The notes under the pieces: model-generated
Told to the model about the DNA's origin: nothing
What the model saw: the letters and a program-made list of their open reading frames with translations, nothing else
Databases searched by the model: none
Part shown: positions 49,901-61,900 of the stretch, one piece after another
Numbering within the stretch: the first letter of the stretch is position 1
How the letters are laid out: the number at the start of each line of letters is the position of its first letter
NCBI RefSeq assembly: GCF_021025955.1
Contig: NZ_JAJNCL010000001.1
Span: 124,001 to 188,000 of the forward strand
DNA: 64,000 nucleotides
Direction of reading: 5' to 3'
From: Rhodococcus qingshengii
GTDB lineage: Bacteria > Actinomycetota > Actinomycetes > Mycobacteriales > Mycobacteriaceae
Translations under genes and position numbers: made by a program

Positions 49901-52900
49901 GGTGGAGTACGTGGGCCGCAGTGACTTCCAGGTCAAGATCCGTGGGTTCCGTATCGAACTCGGCGAGATCGAAGCCGCGCTGACCCGTTGCGCGGGAGTT
50001 GCGCAAGCCGTTGCTCTCGTTCGCTCCGACGATCACTTCGGAGATCGTCTCGTTGCCTACGTAGTGCCACAGGCCGGCGACGAGGTCGATCCCGCGCAGG
50101 TGATCGAGTCGGTGTCGACGTTCCTGACCGGCTACATGGTCCCCGACTCGGTCCTGGTGCTCGATTCGATTCCGTTGACCACCGCGGGCAAGACGGACAT
50201 CAAAGCTCTGCCCTCGCCCGTGTTCGAGTCGAAGGTGTATCAGGCGCCGGTCACGACCGTCGAAGAGACTGTCGCACAGGTATTCTCCGAGGTTCTCGGA
50301 GTGGCGCAGGTCGGCCGAGACGACGATTTCTTCGAACTCGGTGGCAACTCGTTGATCGCGACCCGGGTCGCCGCACGGCTGGGGGAAGCGCTCGACACGA
50401 GCGTTCCGGTTCGTGCGCTCTTCGAAGCGTCGACCGTGCAGTCACTCGCGGTCCGGCTCGAGTTGCACGCCGGATCGGGTGCCACGGCCCCACTGGTGCC
50501 GCAGTCCCGGCCCGCTCGGATCCCACTTTCGTTGGCGCAGCAGCGCATGTGGTTCCTGAACAGGTTCGAACCGGAGTCTGCGGTCAACAACGTTCCGGCG
50601 GCGCTTCGTATCTCCGGAAATCTGGACGTTGCCGCGCTTGACGCTGCAGTGCGCGATGTCGTCGAGCGCCACGAGGTGCTCCGTACGGTGTATCCGGAAA
50701 CAGACGGGATCGGCTGTCAGGAAATCCTTTCCGTATCCGAGGTGTGGTCGGGACTGACCCCGATTGCGATCGCCGAAGTAGCGATCGAAGCCGAAATTGC
50801 CGCGCTGGTGACTGTCGGCTTCGACGTCACTACGGAAGTTCCGTTGCGCGTGCGGCTCTTCCGCGTGTCCAACGGCGAGTACGTGTTGGCATTTGTCGTG
50901 CACCACATCTCCACTGACGGCTTCTCGATGGCGCCCCTGACGCGAGACCTTATGGTTGCCTACGAGGCTCGCACGCGTGGTCGCGCTCCGTCCTGGGCGC
51001 CGCTACCGGTCCAATACGTCGATTACACGCTGTGGCAGCGCGATGTCCTCGGTTCGGAGGGCGACGCGCAGTCGTTGATCGCCCGCCAAATCGGATACTG
51101 GAGTGAAGCCCTGGCCGAGTTGCCGGGGCAGCTCGATCTGCCCAACGACCGCCCTCGCCCGCAGCGCGCGTCGGGAGTCGGCGCCAACTACGACTTCACT
51201 ATCGACGGACAGATGCAGCAGAGCCTCGAAGCCTTGGGCCGCATGCACAACGCATCTCTGTTCATGACTGTGCACGCAGCTCTTGCTGTGACACTGGCAC
51301 GCTTGTCTGGTACGAACGACATCGCGATCGGAACGCCCGTTGCAGGTCGCGGGCGGGCGCAACTCGATGACCTTGTCGGCATGTTCGTCAACACCCTCGT
51401 GCTCCGTACTGAGATAGATCCGGCCGGTTCGTTTGCCGAATTGCTGTCGTCTGTGCGCGAGATGGATCTCGAGGCGTTCGCAAACGCAGATGTGCCCTTC
51501 GAACGTTTGGTCGAGGTCCTGGAACCGGTCCGTTCGCAGGCTCGCCATCCGCTATTTCAAGTCATGTTGTCGTTCCAGAACCTCTCGGGCGCCGAGCTGG
51601 TTCTCGGTGATCTGACGGTCTCGCCGCTGGTTACCGATCTTCCAGTTGCAAAGTTCGACTTGCAGTTGACGCTCACTGAAACATTCGACCCTTCCGGTGC
51701 TCCTTCCGGAATTGCAGCTCAGTTTACCTACGCAACAGACCTTTTCGACGAGTCGACAGTGGCCACTTTCGCGGACAGGTTGTGCCGTGTCTTGGAAAGT
51801 ATGACGACGGATTCCACGGCGCCGGTTGGTGCGGTGGAGATACTCGGAGATGGGGAGTCGTCGCAGATTCTGGCATGGTCGCGCGGGCATCGCGCACCGC
51901 CGGCTGACGTCTCGATTCTCGGATTGTTCGCCAAGACAGTGGTCGAGTTCCCGGACCGGTCGGCCGTAATTGCCGGCAACCTGACGTTGTCGTACGCCGA
52001 TCTGGATGTGCGTTCGTCCGTATTGGCAGCGGAGTTGGCTGAGGCCGGCGTGGGTGCGGACGATGTCGTGGGTGTGATGGTTCCACGCTCATGGCAGTGG
52101 ATCGTCGCATTGGTAGCGGTATGGAAGGCCGGGGCGGCCTATCTGCCGATCGACCCGTCACTGCCGGCGCAGCGGATTGACGCTGTTCTGTCCGACGTTG
52201 CTGCGCGGTGTGTAGTAGCTGTCGATGACGTCTCTGCGGCGGTGCCGGTAGTTCGCATTGGAGACGTGTCGGACACGGCAGGTACGCCGGTGTGGGTGGA
52301 TCACTGGGTCGAGCTTGGCGCAGAATCTCGGGCAGGCTATGTAATTTCGACGTCGGGTTCTACCGGTCGTCCGAAGCCGACGATCGTTCCGATGGCAGGT
52401 ATCACCAACACAGTCGAGTGGTATCGATCGGAGATTCCGCCCGCTGCGAGTGTCCTGGTGGCGTCTTCGCCGAGTTTCGATCTGACACAGAAGAATGTGT
52501 GGGGTCCGCTTTCGAGTGGCGGAAGCGTGGTCGTGGCTTCCGCCGGATTCGATCCGTCGGAGATACTCGGTCTGGTGGCGAATTCGCCTGTGCAGGTGGC
52601 AAACATGTCTCCGAGCGCATTCGAAGCGTTGGTGGACGCGGATTCCGACGGTGCGTTGTCGGGCCTCGAGGTCGCTTTTCTCGGAGGCGAGCCGATTCAG
52701 GTGAGGCGCCTGGCCGCAGTGATGAACTCAGGTGTCCGAATCGTGAACAGCTACGGTCCGACGGAGGCGTCCGACGTGGTGTCACGGCGTGACGCGTCGG
52801 TCGATGACATCGCGGGTGTGCCGATCGGATCACCGATTCCCAATATCGATCTGTTCGTGCTGGATTCGCGGTTGCAGATTGTGCCAGTCGGTGTCGTAGG

Positions 52901-55900
52901 GGAGTTGTACATCGGCGGTATCGGAGTGGGCCGCGGCTACGGCGCGCGATTCGACCTGACGGCGGAACGATTTGTGGCCAATTCGTTCGGCAGCAGCGGA
53001 TCTCGCCTGTACCGGACAGGTGATCTGGTTCGCCGGAACCGCGCGGGAGAATTGGAATACCTGGGGCGCACCGATTTCCAGGTCAAGCTGCGTGGCCTCC
53101 GCATCGAACTCGGAGAAATCGAGTCGGCTCTGGTAGCAGTGGATACGGTGGCATCGGCCGTCGTGACGGTGTATCGGGACCAACTGGTCGCGTACGTCGC
53201 TCCGGATTCCGGAGTTATCCAACCCCATGCCCTGCGGGTACACCTGGGTGATCGCCTGCCCGACTACATGGTCCCGGCGCTGTTCATCGTGCTCGACGCG
53301 ATGCCACTCAACGCAAACGGAAAAGTCGATCGCCATGCTCTTCCTGAACCGGTTTTCGAGGTCGTAGCTTTCAGGGCCCCGGTCACCCCGCTGGAAGAGG
53401 TTGTGGCGCAGACGTTCGCGGATGTCCTGGACCTCGAACGTGTCGGTTTGGACGACGATTTCTTTGCGCTCGGTGGCAACTCGCTGATCGCGACCCGGGT
53501 GATGTCGCGTCTGGGGCAAGCGCTGGAGACGAAGATTCCCGTTCGGGTGCTGTTCGACGCGTCGAGTGTGGAAGAACTCGCTGCGCGCATCGAAGGCCAC
53601 GTCGGCGGCGACGGAGAACGTGCATTGACGGCGCAGGTGCGTCCGGCGCAGGTGCCGTTGTCGCTTGCTCAGCAGCGCATGTGGTTCCTCAACCGCTTCC
53701 ACACAGAGTCGGCCGTCAACAACATTCCTGTTGCAGTTCGTCTCACCGGCGAGCTGAAAGTGGACGCGCTTCGTGCGGCGATTACCGATGTCATTGCACG
53801 ACATGAGGTTCTGCGCACGCTTTACCCGGAGATCGACGGGGTTGGCTACCAACAGATCCTCTCGCCGGAGGATGCCTCGATCGAATTCGATACAGTGCGC
53901 ACTGCCGAGAGCAACCTTCAGGCAGAGCTCTATGCATTCTTCGCCGAGGGATTCGACGTCACTGTCGAGGTTCCGTTGCGGGCCAAGCTCTTCCAAATTG
54001 AAGACCGTGAATTCGTCTTGTCCCTTGTGGTACACCACATCTCCACCGACGGTTTCTCGATGGGTCCGTTGACCCGCGACGTGATGACCGCGTACCACGC
54101 GCGTTCACAGGGTCAAGCGCCGGTGTGGGTGCCGTTGCCGGTGCAGTATGCCGACTATGCGTTGTGGCAGCGAGAGGTTCTCGGCTCCGAAGGCGATCCG
54201 ACATCGGTCATCGCGCAGCAGATCAAATACTGGTCTGACGCCCTGGCCGACCTGCCTGAGCAATTGGACCTTCCCCGTGATCGCACCCGGCCCGAGATCG
54301 CAACAGGTCGAGGAGCAAACCACACCTTCACCATCGACCCGCAGTTATGGGCCGATGTGGAAGCAACAGGTCAGGCGGCGGGCGCAACTCCGTTCATGGT
54401 CGTCCACTCTGCGCTGGCCGTGCTGCTGGCACGGTTGTCCGCGACAACCGACATCGCAATCGGCGCTCCTGTCGCCGGTCGCGGTGAGGCGCAGCTCGAC
54501 GATCTGATCGGCATGTTCGTCAATACATTGGTGTTGCGTACCGAGGTCGATCCGTCGATGTCGTTCGCAGATCTCTTGGCTTCTGCGCGTGAAGTGGATC
54601 TGCAGGCGTTTGCCCACGCTGACGTTCCGTTCGAGCGGATCGTTGAAGCGCTCGATCCGGTGCGCTCGCAGGCACACCACCCGCTGTTCCAGGTGGCATT
54701 GACCTTCCAGAACCTTGGCCAGAGTGCTCTCGAACTGCCCGGACTCACCGCCGCTGCTGTGGAATTCGACGCAGCACTGGCCAAGTTCGATCTGCAGTTC
54801 ACTCTTGAAGACGCCGCTGACGCCGGTATGTCCGGCACTCTGACCTACGCGACGGATCTGTTCGACGCGGCGACAGCAGCCGAGTTCGCTGATCGGTTCG
54901 TGTCCGTCCTGCGTGGCGTTGTCGCGAATCCGGCCGCTGCCGTGGGCGACGTGGATGTTCTGACCGCCGGTGAGTTGGATCGCGTTCTGTCATGGAGCGA
55001 CACGGGTGTCGACAGTGGTGTGGATTCGACGTTGTCGGCGTGGTTCGATGATGCTGCCGGGCGGTTTGGTGATCGGACCGCGGTGCGGTTCGGTGGCGAG
55101 TCGTTGTCGTATGGTGAGTTGTCGGTGCGGGCGAATCGTTTGGCGCGCAGGTTGATTGCTCATGGTTGTGGTCCGGAGACGTTGGTGGCGGTGGCGTTGC
55201 CGCGGTCGGCGGATCTTGTGGTGGCGTTGTTGGCGGTGGTGAAGTCCGGTGCTGGGTATCTGCCGGTGGATCCGTCGTATCCGAGTGATCGTGTTGAGTT
55301 CATGCTGGCCGATGCTGCTCCGGTGTGCGCGATTTCGTGGTCCGAGCGTGAGTTGGTGTTGCCCGCTGGTTTGCCGGTGGTTGATATCGACGCGGTGGAT
55401 GTGTCGGAGTTCGATGGTTCTGCGGTTACGGATGCGGATCGTGTTGCGCCGTTGCGGTCTTCGAATGTTGCGTATGTGATTTACACGTCGGGTTCGACGG
55501 GTCGCCCGAAGGGTGTGCAGGTTCCGCACATCACGGTGGCGAAGTTGTTTGCGAATACCGAGAGTGTGTACGGGTTCGACGAATCCGATGTGTGGACGAT
55601 GTTCCACAGTTATGCGTTCGACTTCTCGGTGTGGGAGTTGTGGGGCCCGCTGCTGTACGGCGGCACGTTGGTGGTTGTGGATTATGTGACGTCACGGTCG
55701 CCGGAGCAGTTCTTGGAACTGCTTGCTGCTGAGCGGGTGACGGTGCTCAATCAGACGCCGTCGGCGTTCTATCAGTTGGCCGAGGCTGATCGGTTGGCGT
55801 CGGAATCCGGTCAGGCTGCCGAGTTGTCGTTGCGGTGGGTTGTTTTCGGCGGCGAGGCGCTCGAGCTTCGACGCTTGTCGGACTGGTACGGCCGCCGCGG

Positions 55901-58900
55901 TGACTCCGCGCCGACGTTGGTGAACATGTACGGCATCACGGAGACGACGGTGCATGTGAGCCATCGTGTGTTGGATGCTGTGTTGGCGGCGGATGTGTCG
56001 GCGAGTGTTGTGGGTCAGGCTATTTCGGGTCTGCGGGTGTTCGTGTTGGATACGCGTTTGGCTCCGGTGCCTGTTGGTGTCGCGGGTGAGATGTATGTCT
56101 CTGGTGTTCAGTTGGCTCGGGGTTATCTGGGTCAGGCGGGGTTGACGTCGACGCGGTTTGTGGCGAATCCGTTCAATGCTGGCGAGGTGTTGTACCGCAC
56201 GGGTGACGTGGCGTCGTGGAACAGCGCTGGCGATCTGGAGTATCTGGGTCGCGCGGATGATCAGGTGAAGATCCGTGGGTTCCGGATCGAGATCGGTGAG
56301 ATCGAGTCTGCGGTGTTGGCGGATGTGTCGGTGGCGCAGACGGCGGTGGTTGTTCGTGAGGATTCTCCGGGCGATCAGCGGTTGGTGGCGTATGTGGTTC
56401 CGGCTGCGGGTGTGAGCGTTTCGGTCGACGATCTTCGGGTGTCGGTGGGTTCGTTGTTGCCGGAGTACATGGTGCCGTCGGCGTTTGTGGTGTTGGATGC
56501 GATTCCGTTGACGGTGAACGGGAAGTTGGATCGTCGGGCGTTGCCGGTTCCGTCGTTGCAGGTTGCGGTGTTCCGGGCTCCGACGTCGGTGGTGGAAGAG
56601 GTTGTGGCGCAGACGTTTGCGGATGTTCTGGGTATTGAGCGTGTTGGTTTGGATGATGATTTCTTCGCGCTCGGTGGTAACTCTCTGATCGCAACGCAGG
56701 TGACGTCTCGGTTGGGTCAGGCACTGGATGCTTCGGTGTCGGTGCGGGAGTTGTTCGAGGCGTCGACCGTCGAAGGGCTTGCTGCCCGACTCGGTTCTCA
56801 TGTTGGTGGCGGTTCGCGTGCGGCGTTGACTGCGCAGGTGCGTCCGGCGCAGGTGCCGTTGTCGTTTGCGCAGCAGCGCATGTGGTTCCTCAACCAATTG
56901 GACCGCGAATCGGCAGCCAACAACATTCCGATGGCGATCACTCTCACTGGCGAGTTGGATCAGGCGGCGTTGCACGACGCTGTCGTGGACGTGTTGAAGC
57001 GTCACGAGGTTCTGCGCACGGTCTATCCCGAGGTCGACGGTGTCGGCTACCAGCGGATCTTGCCGGTGGCGGCAGTTCCGGTGAATCTGGCTCCCGTGCA
57101 AATCGAAGGATCCGACATCGTGGCGGCGGTGACGGACTTCGTCACGTCAGGCTTCGACGTCACCGCTGAGGTTCCATTGCGGGCCAAGCTCTTCCAGCTC
57201 GCGGAGGACTCGTTTGTACTGGCGATAGTGATTCACCACATCTCCACCGACGGTTTCTCGATGGGTCCGTTGATCCGCGACGTGATGACCGCGTACTACG
57301 CCCGCTCACAGGATCAGGCCCCGACCTGGGCGCCGTTGTCGGTGCAGTATGCCGACTATGCGTTGTGGCAGCGCGAGGTTCTCGGTTCCGAGGGGGACAC
57401 GGAATCCGTACTCGCAGAGCAGATCGGCTACTGGGCGAAAGCTCTCGACGGAGTTCCAGACCAGATCACCTTGCCCAGTGACCGCGCGCGTCCAGCCGTG
57501 TTCACCGGCCGGGGAGCCACCTACAGCTTCCCGATTTCCGCGGATGTTCACCGCGGACTGGCCGCTGTGGGTCGCGAGCACCAGGCATCGCTGTTCATGG
57601 TGATGCACTCGGCGTTGGCAATACTTCTTGCCCGGTTGTCCGGCACCACCGACATCGCAGTCGGCACCCCGGTCGCCGGTCGCGGTGAAGCGCAGCTCGA
57701 CGATCTGATCGGCATGTTCGTCAACACGCTCGTGCTGCGTACCGACGTCGATCCGGGGATGCGTTTCCTCGATCTGCTTACGTCGGCGCGTGAGAGTGAT
57801 CTCGCGGCTTTCGCTCACGCAGACGTGCCGTTCGAGCGGCTGGTCGAGGTACTCGATCCGGTGCGTTCGCAGGCTCACAACCCGTTGTTCCAGGTTGCCT
57901 TGGCATTCCAGAACCTGGGGCAGAATAACCTGACGTTGCCGGGACTCGATATCACTGAATTTGATATCGCGGAAACTGTAGCGAAGTTCGACCTTCAGTT
58001 GACCCTGGTGGAAGCTGCCGATGGTCACGGCATGACTGCGACCTTCACGTATGCGACGGATCTCTTCGACGAGGGGACAGTTGTCTCCTTCGCCGAGCGG
58101 TTGACTCGGATTCTCGAAGCCGTCGCCGTGGATGCGACGCAGGCTGTCGGCGACATCAACATCCTCGAAGCGCCTGAGCGTATCGAATTGACCAGTCGCC
58201 GAGCGTCCTCGGGCATCGTGCCGAAGCCGTTGGCCGACATCCTGGCCGAGACCGCGTTGCAGTATCCCTCCAACGAAGCTCTCCGCTACCAGGATCGGTC
58301 GATGACCTACGCCGAGGTCGACGAGTGGTCCTCGCGCCTCGCCCGCGTCCTGATCGCTCGCGGTCTGGGCGCCGAAGACCTGGTCGCAGTATCGATTCCG
58401 CGTTCCATCGAATCGGTCCTGCTGGTGTGGGCGGTATCCAAGACAGGCGCCGCGGTTGTTCCCATCGATCCGCACTACCCGGCCGACCGAATCGCGCACA
58501 TGGTCTCCGACTCGGGCGTCTCGGCCGGTCTGACTCTCGAAGCTGAACTCGCAGGGCTTACCGACACCGTCGAGTGGCTCGCGATCGACAGTGCTGCATG
58601 CGCGGAATTGATGGCAGCGCAAGATAGTTCACCGATTCGTGAAGATGAGCGTGTGCGCCCCGTCCTTCCGGCGCATCCGGCCTGGGTGATCTACACGTCG
58701 GGCACAACGGGCTTGCCCAAGGGTGTTGTTGCCACGGGAGCAGGCCTCGCGAGCTTCAGTGCAACGCAGGCAGAGCACTACCTGGTGACGCCGAACTCCC
58801 GCACGCTGCACTTCGCGTCGCCGAGTTTCGACGCGTCGATGCTCGAACTGTTCCTGGCTGTCGCGACAGGCGCTGCCATGGTGATCGTCCCGACGTCGAT

Positions 58901-61900
58901 CTTCGGCGGCGACGAATTGACTGCGCTGTTCAAGTCCGAACGCGTCACACACGCCTTCATCACGCCCGCGGCGTTGGCTTCCATGGATCCGTCTGGCCTT
59001 AACGATCTCGAGGTGGTTGGTGTCGGCGGTGAGGCGTACTCGCCGGAGTTGATGGCCAAGTGGGCGGACCAGCCGAACCGTCGACGTACCTTCCTCAACG
59101 TCTACGGCCCCACCGAGACCACTATCGTCACCAACGTCAGTGTGCCGCTGATGCCGGGCGACCGGATGACCATCGGCGAAACCATCGGCGACATGGCCGC
59201 GTTTGTTCTCGACACACGTCTGCAGCCCGTTCCGGTTGGCGTTGCCGGTGAGCTGTACCTGTCGGGTCCCCAGGTCACCCGCGGATACCATCGCCGCCCG
59301 GGATTGAGCGCGGATCGCTTTGTTGCCAACCCGCACGGCCTGTCCGGTGAGCGCATGTACCGCACCGGTGATGTTGTGCGTTGGACTGACCAATATCAGG
59401 TTGAGTACGTGGGCCGCAACGACTTCCAGGTGAAGATCCGTGGCTTCCGTATCGAGCTCGGTGAGATCGACGCGGCGCTGACGGCACATTCGGACGTCGA
59501 GTTCGCCGCGACGATGGGCACCACACTGACGTCCGGTGCTCCGGCGCTGGTGTCGTACGTGTTTGTCGGCAAGGAATCTGGTGTCAGCTCGGCGGATCTG
59601 AGTGAGTTCGTCTCACGCACTCTGCCGGCGCACATGGTGCCTGCGTCGATCATGGTTCTGACCGACATGCCGCTGACTCCGGCCGGCAAGCTGGACCGAA
59701 AGGCTCTGCCGGAGCCGGTATTCGAGGTCAAGGAGTTCCGCGCTCCCACGACGGAGATGGAACGCATACTCAGCGAGGTCTTTGCCGACGTTCTCGGCCT
59801 CGATCAGATCGGTACCGACGATTCGTTCTTCGCTCAGGGCGGAGACTCGATCATGTCGATCCAGTTGGTGTCCCGGGCCAAGGCCCGCGGTGTTCTCTTC
59901 ACGCCCAAGGACGTGTTCGAGAACAAGACGGTGGCAGAGTTGGCCGAAGTCGCCGTCTTCGGCTCAGACGCCGACGCGATCACTGTTCTCGCCGAGATCG
60001 AAGGCGGCGGCGTCGGTTGGATGCCGCTCACGCCGATCAAGCGATTCATGTTCGAACGGACCGGCAGCTACCAGCGTTTCAACCAGTTGTTGACGCTGGA
60101 GTTGCCTCTCGGCATCGACCGCGGCGGTGTGGTCGACACACTGGCTGCCGTCATCAATCACCACGACATGTTCCGCTCACGACTCGTCGACGATCAGCGC
60201 GGTCCGGGCATGGCTGTGTCCGCACCCGGAACCGTCGACGCGGATTCTTTGGTACGACGGGTGCAGGTGGACCCCGCGATTTCGGGCGCAGGCCTGACAG
60301 CCATCGCGTCGGGCGCTCTCGACGACGCTCTCGGCCGGTTGGATCCGGCCGCTGGTGTCATGGCTCAGTTCGTGTGGATCGACTTCGGTGACACGCGTAC
60401 CGGCCGATTGATCGTGGCTGCGCATCACCTGATCGTCGACGGCGTCTCCTGGCGGATTATCGTGCCGGACTTGATTTCCGCGTGGGCCCAGCGCAGTGGC
60501 GGAAGTGTGCCCGTGCTCGAACCGACGGGCACGTCCATGCGTACCTGGGCGCACTCGCTGGCTGCGGAATCACGATCCGACAAGCGACTTGCAGAACTGC
60601 CACGTTGGCGTAAGACGCTGTCGACTCCTGACCCCATTCTCGGTTCGCGTGCGTTCGACCCCTCCGTCGACGTTGCGGCAACAGTCGAGCGTGTGCGCGT
60701 GGAGGTGCCCACAGACGTCACCGAGACGCTGCTGACCACCCTGCCCGAGATGTTCCGCGGCGGAGCCAACGACGGTTTGCTGGCCGGACTTGCTCTGGCA
60801 CTGGTGCGCTGGCGGCGTGACCGGGGCATCGACACCGAAGCGGCACTGCTCCAGCTCGAGGGCCACGGCCGCGAAGAGGGCGTCGTCCCGGGTGCCGATC
60901 TTTCGCGCACCGTCGGCTGGTTCACGGCGGCCTTCCCCGTCGCCCTCGACCTTGCCGGTATCGACATCGACGACGCCTTCGACGCCGGAGTTGCTGCGGG
61001 AGCGGCGATCAAGGCAGTCAAGGAGCAGTTGCTCGCCGCTCCCGACAAGGGTGTCGGCTACGGACTGCTGCGGTACGTCAACGACGACACCCGCACTGAG
61101 CTGTCGAAGCTGAGCAGCGGGCAGGTCAGTTTCAACTACCTGGGTCGCATTGTGGCGGAGGATATTCCGGCTGCAGCGCAAGGCCTCGGATGGATTCCGG
61201 CACGCGACTTCTCCGATGTCGCTGCGCCGGAAGACCCGGACATGCCGGCCAACAAGGTTGTCGACATCAATGCCATCGTCAACGACGGCCCTGACGGCGC
61301 GGTGCTCGAAGCATCGTTTGCCTTCCCGAACGGATTGCTGAGCGCCACCGAGGTGCAAGCCCTGGCCGACCTGTGGGTCGGAGCACTCACAGCGCTGGCG
61401 CAGCACGCACAGGCCGTCGGCGCAGGCGGACTCACGCCGTCGGACGTGCCGCTGGTAACGCTGACCCAGCAGGATCTCGACGGGTTCGAGCAGCGTTTCC
61501 CGGCGGTGCAGGACGTCTGGCCGCTGGCTCCGCTGCAGTCGGGTCTGCTGTTCCACGCTGTCATGGCCGAGTCGACCGTCGACCTGTACTCCGTGCAGAT
61601 GGTTCTCTCGCTGTCCGGCCGCGTCGACGCAGATCGCCTCCATGCCGCAGCACAGGCCATCATCGATCGTCATCCGAACTTGCGCACCGCCTTTGTTGTC
61701 GACGGAACGGGTACGCCGGTCCAGGTAGTTCTCGGTGACATCGATGTGCCGTGGCGCGAACTGGATCTCACTACAATCGCCGACAGCGAAGACCGACGCG
61801 GCGAATTGGATCGGATTCTTGCCGAGGACCAGGCGACGCACTTCGACATGGCCAACCCGCCGTTGATCAAGTTCACGCTGATCAAGATCGCGGCGAGTGA

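Noticed and set aside
47940..50036. Long minus-strand open frame (about 698 codons) opposite the NRPS
   Set aside because: It is a shadow of the plus-strand NRPS codons, rich in Arg, His and Asp, with no family resemblance.
55692..57101. Minus-strand frame of about 469 codons opposite A5-T5
   Set aside because: His/Arg/Thr-rich translation results from the G+T-rich coding strand; the plus strand has clear NRPS motifs.
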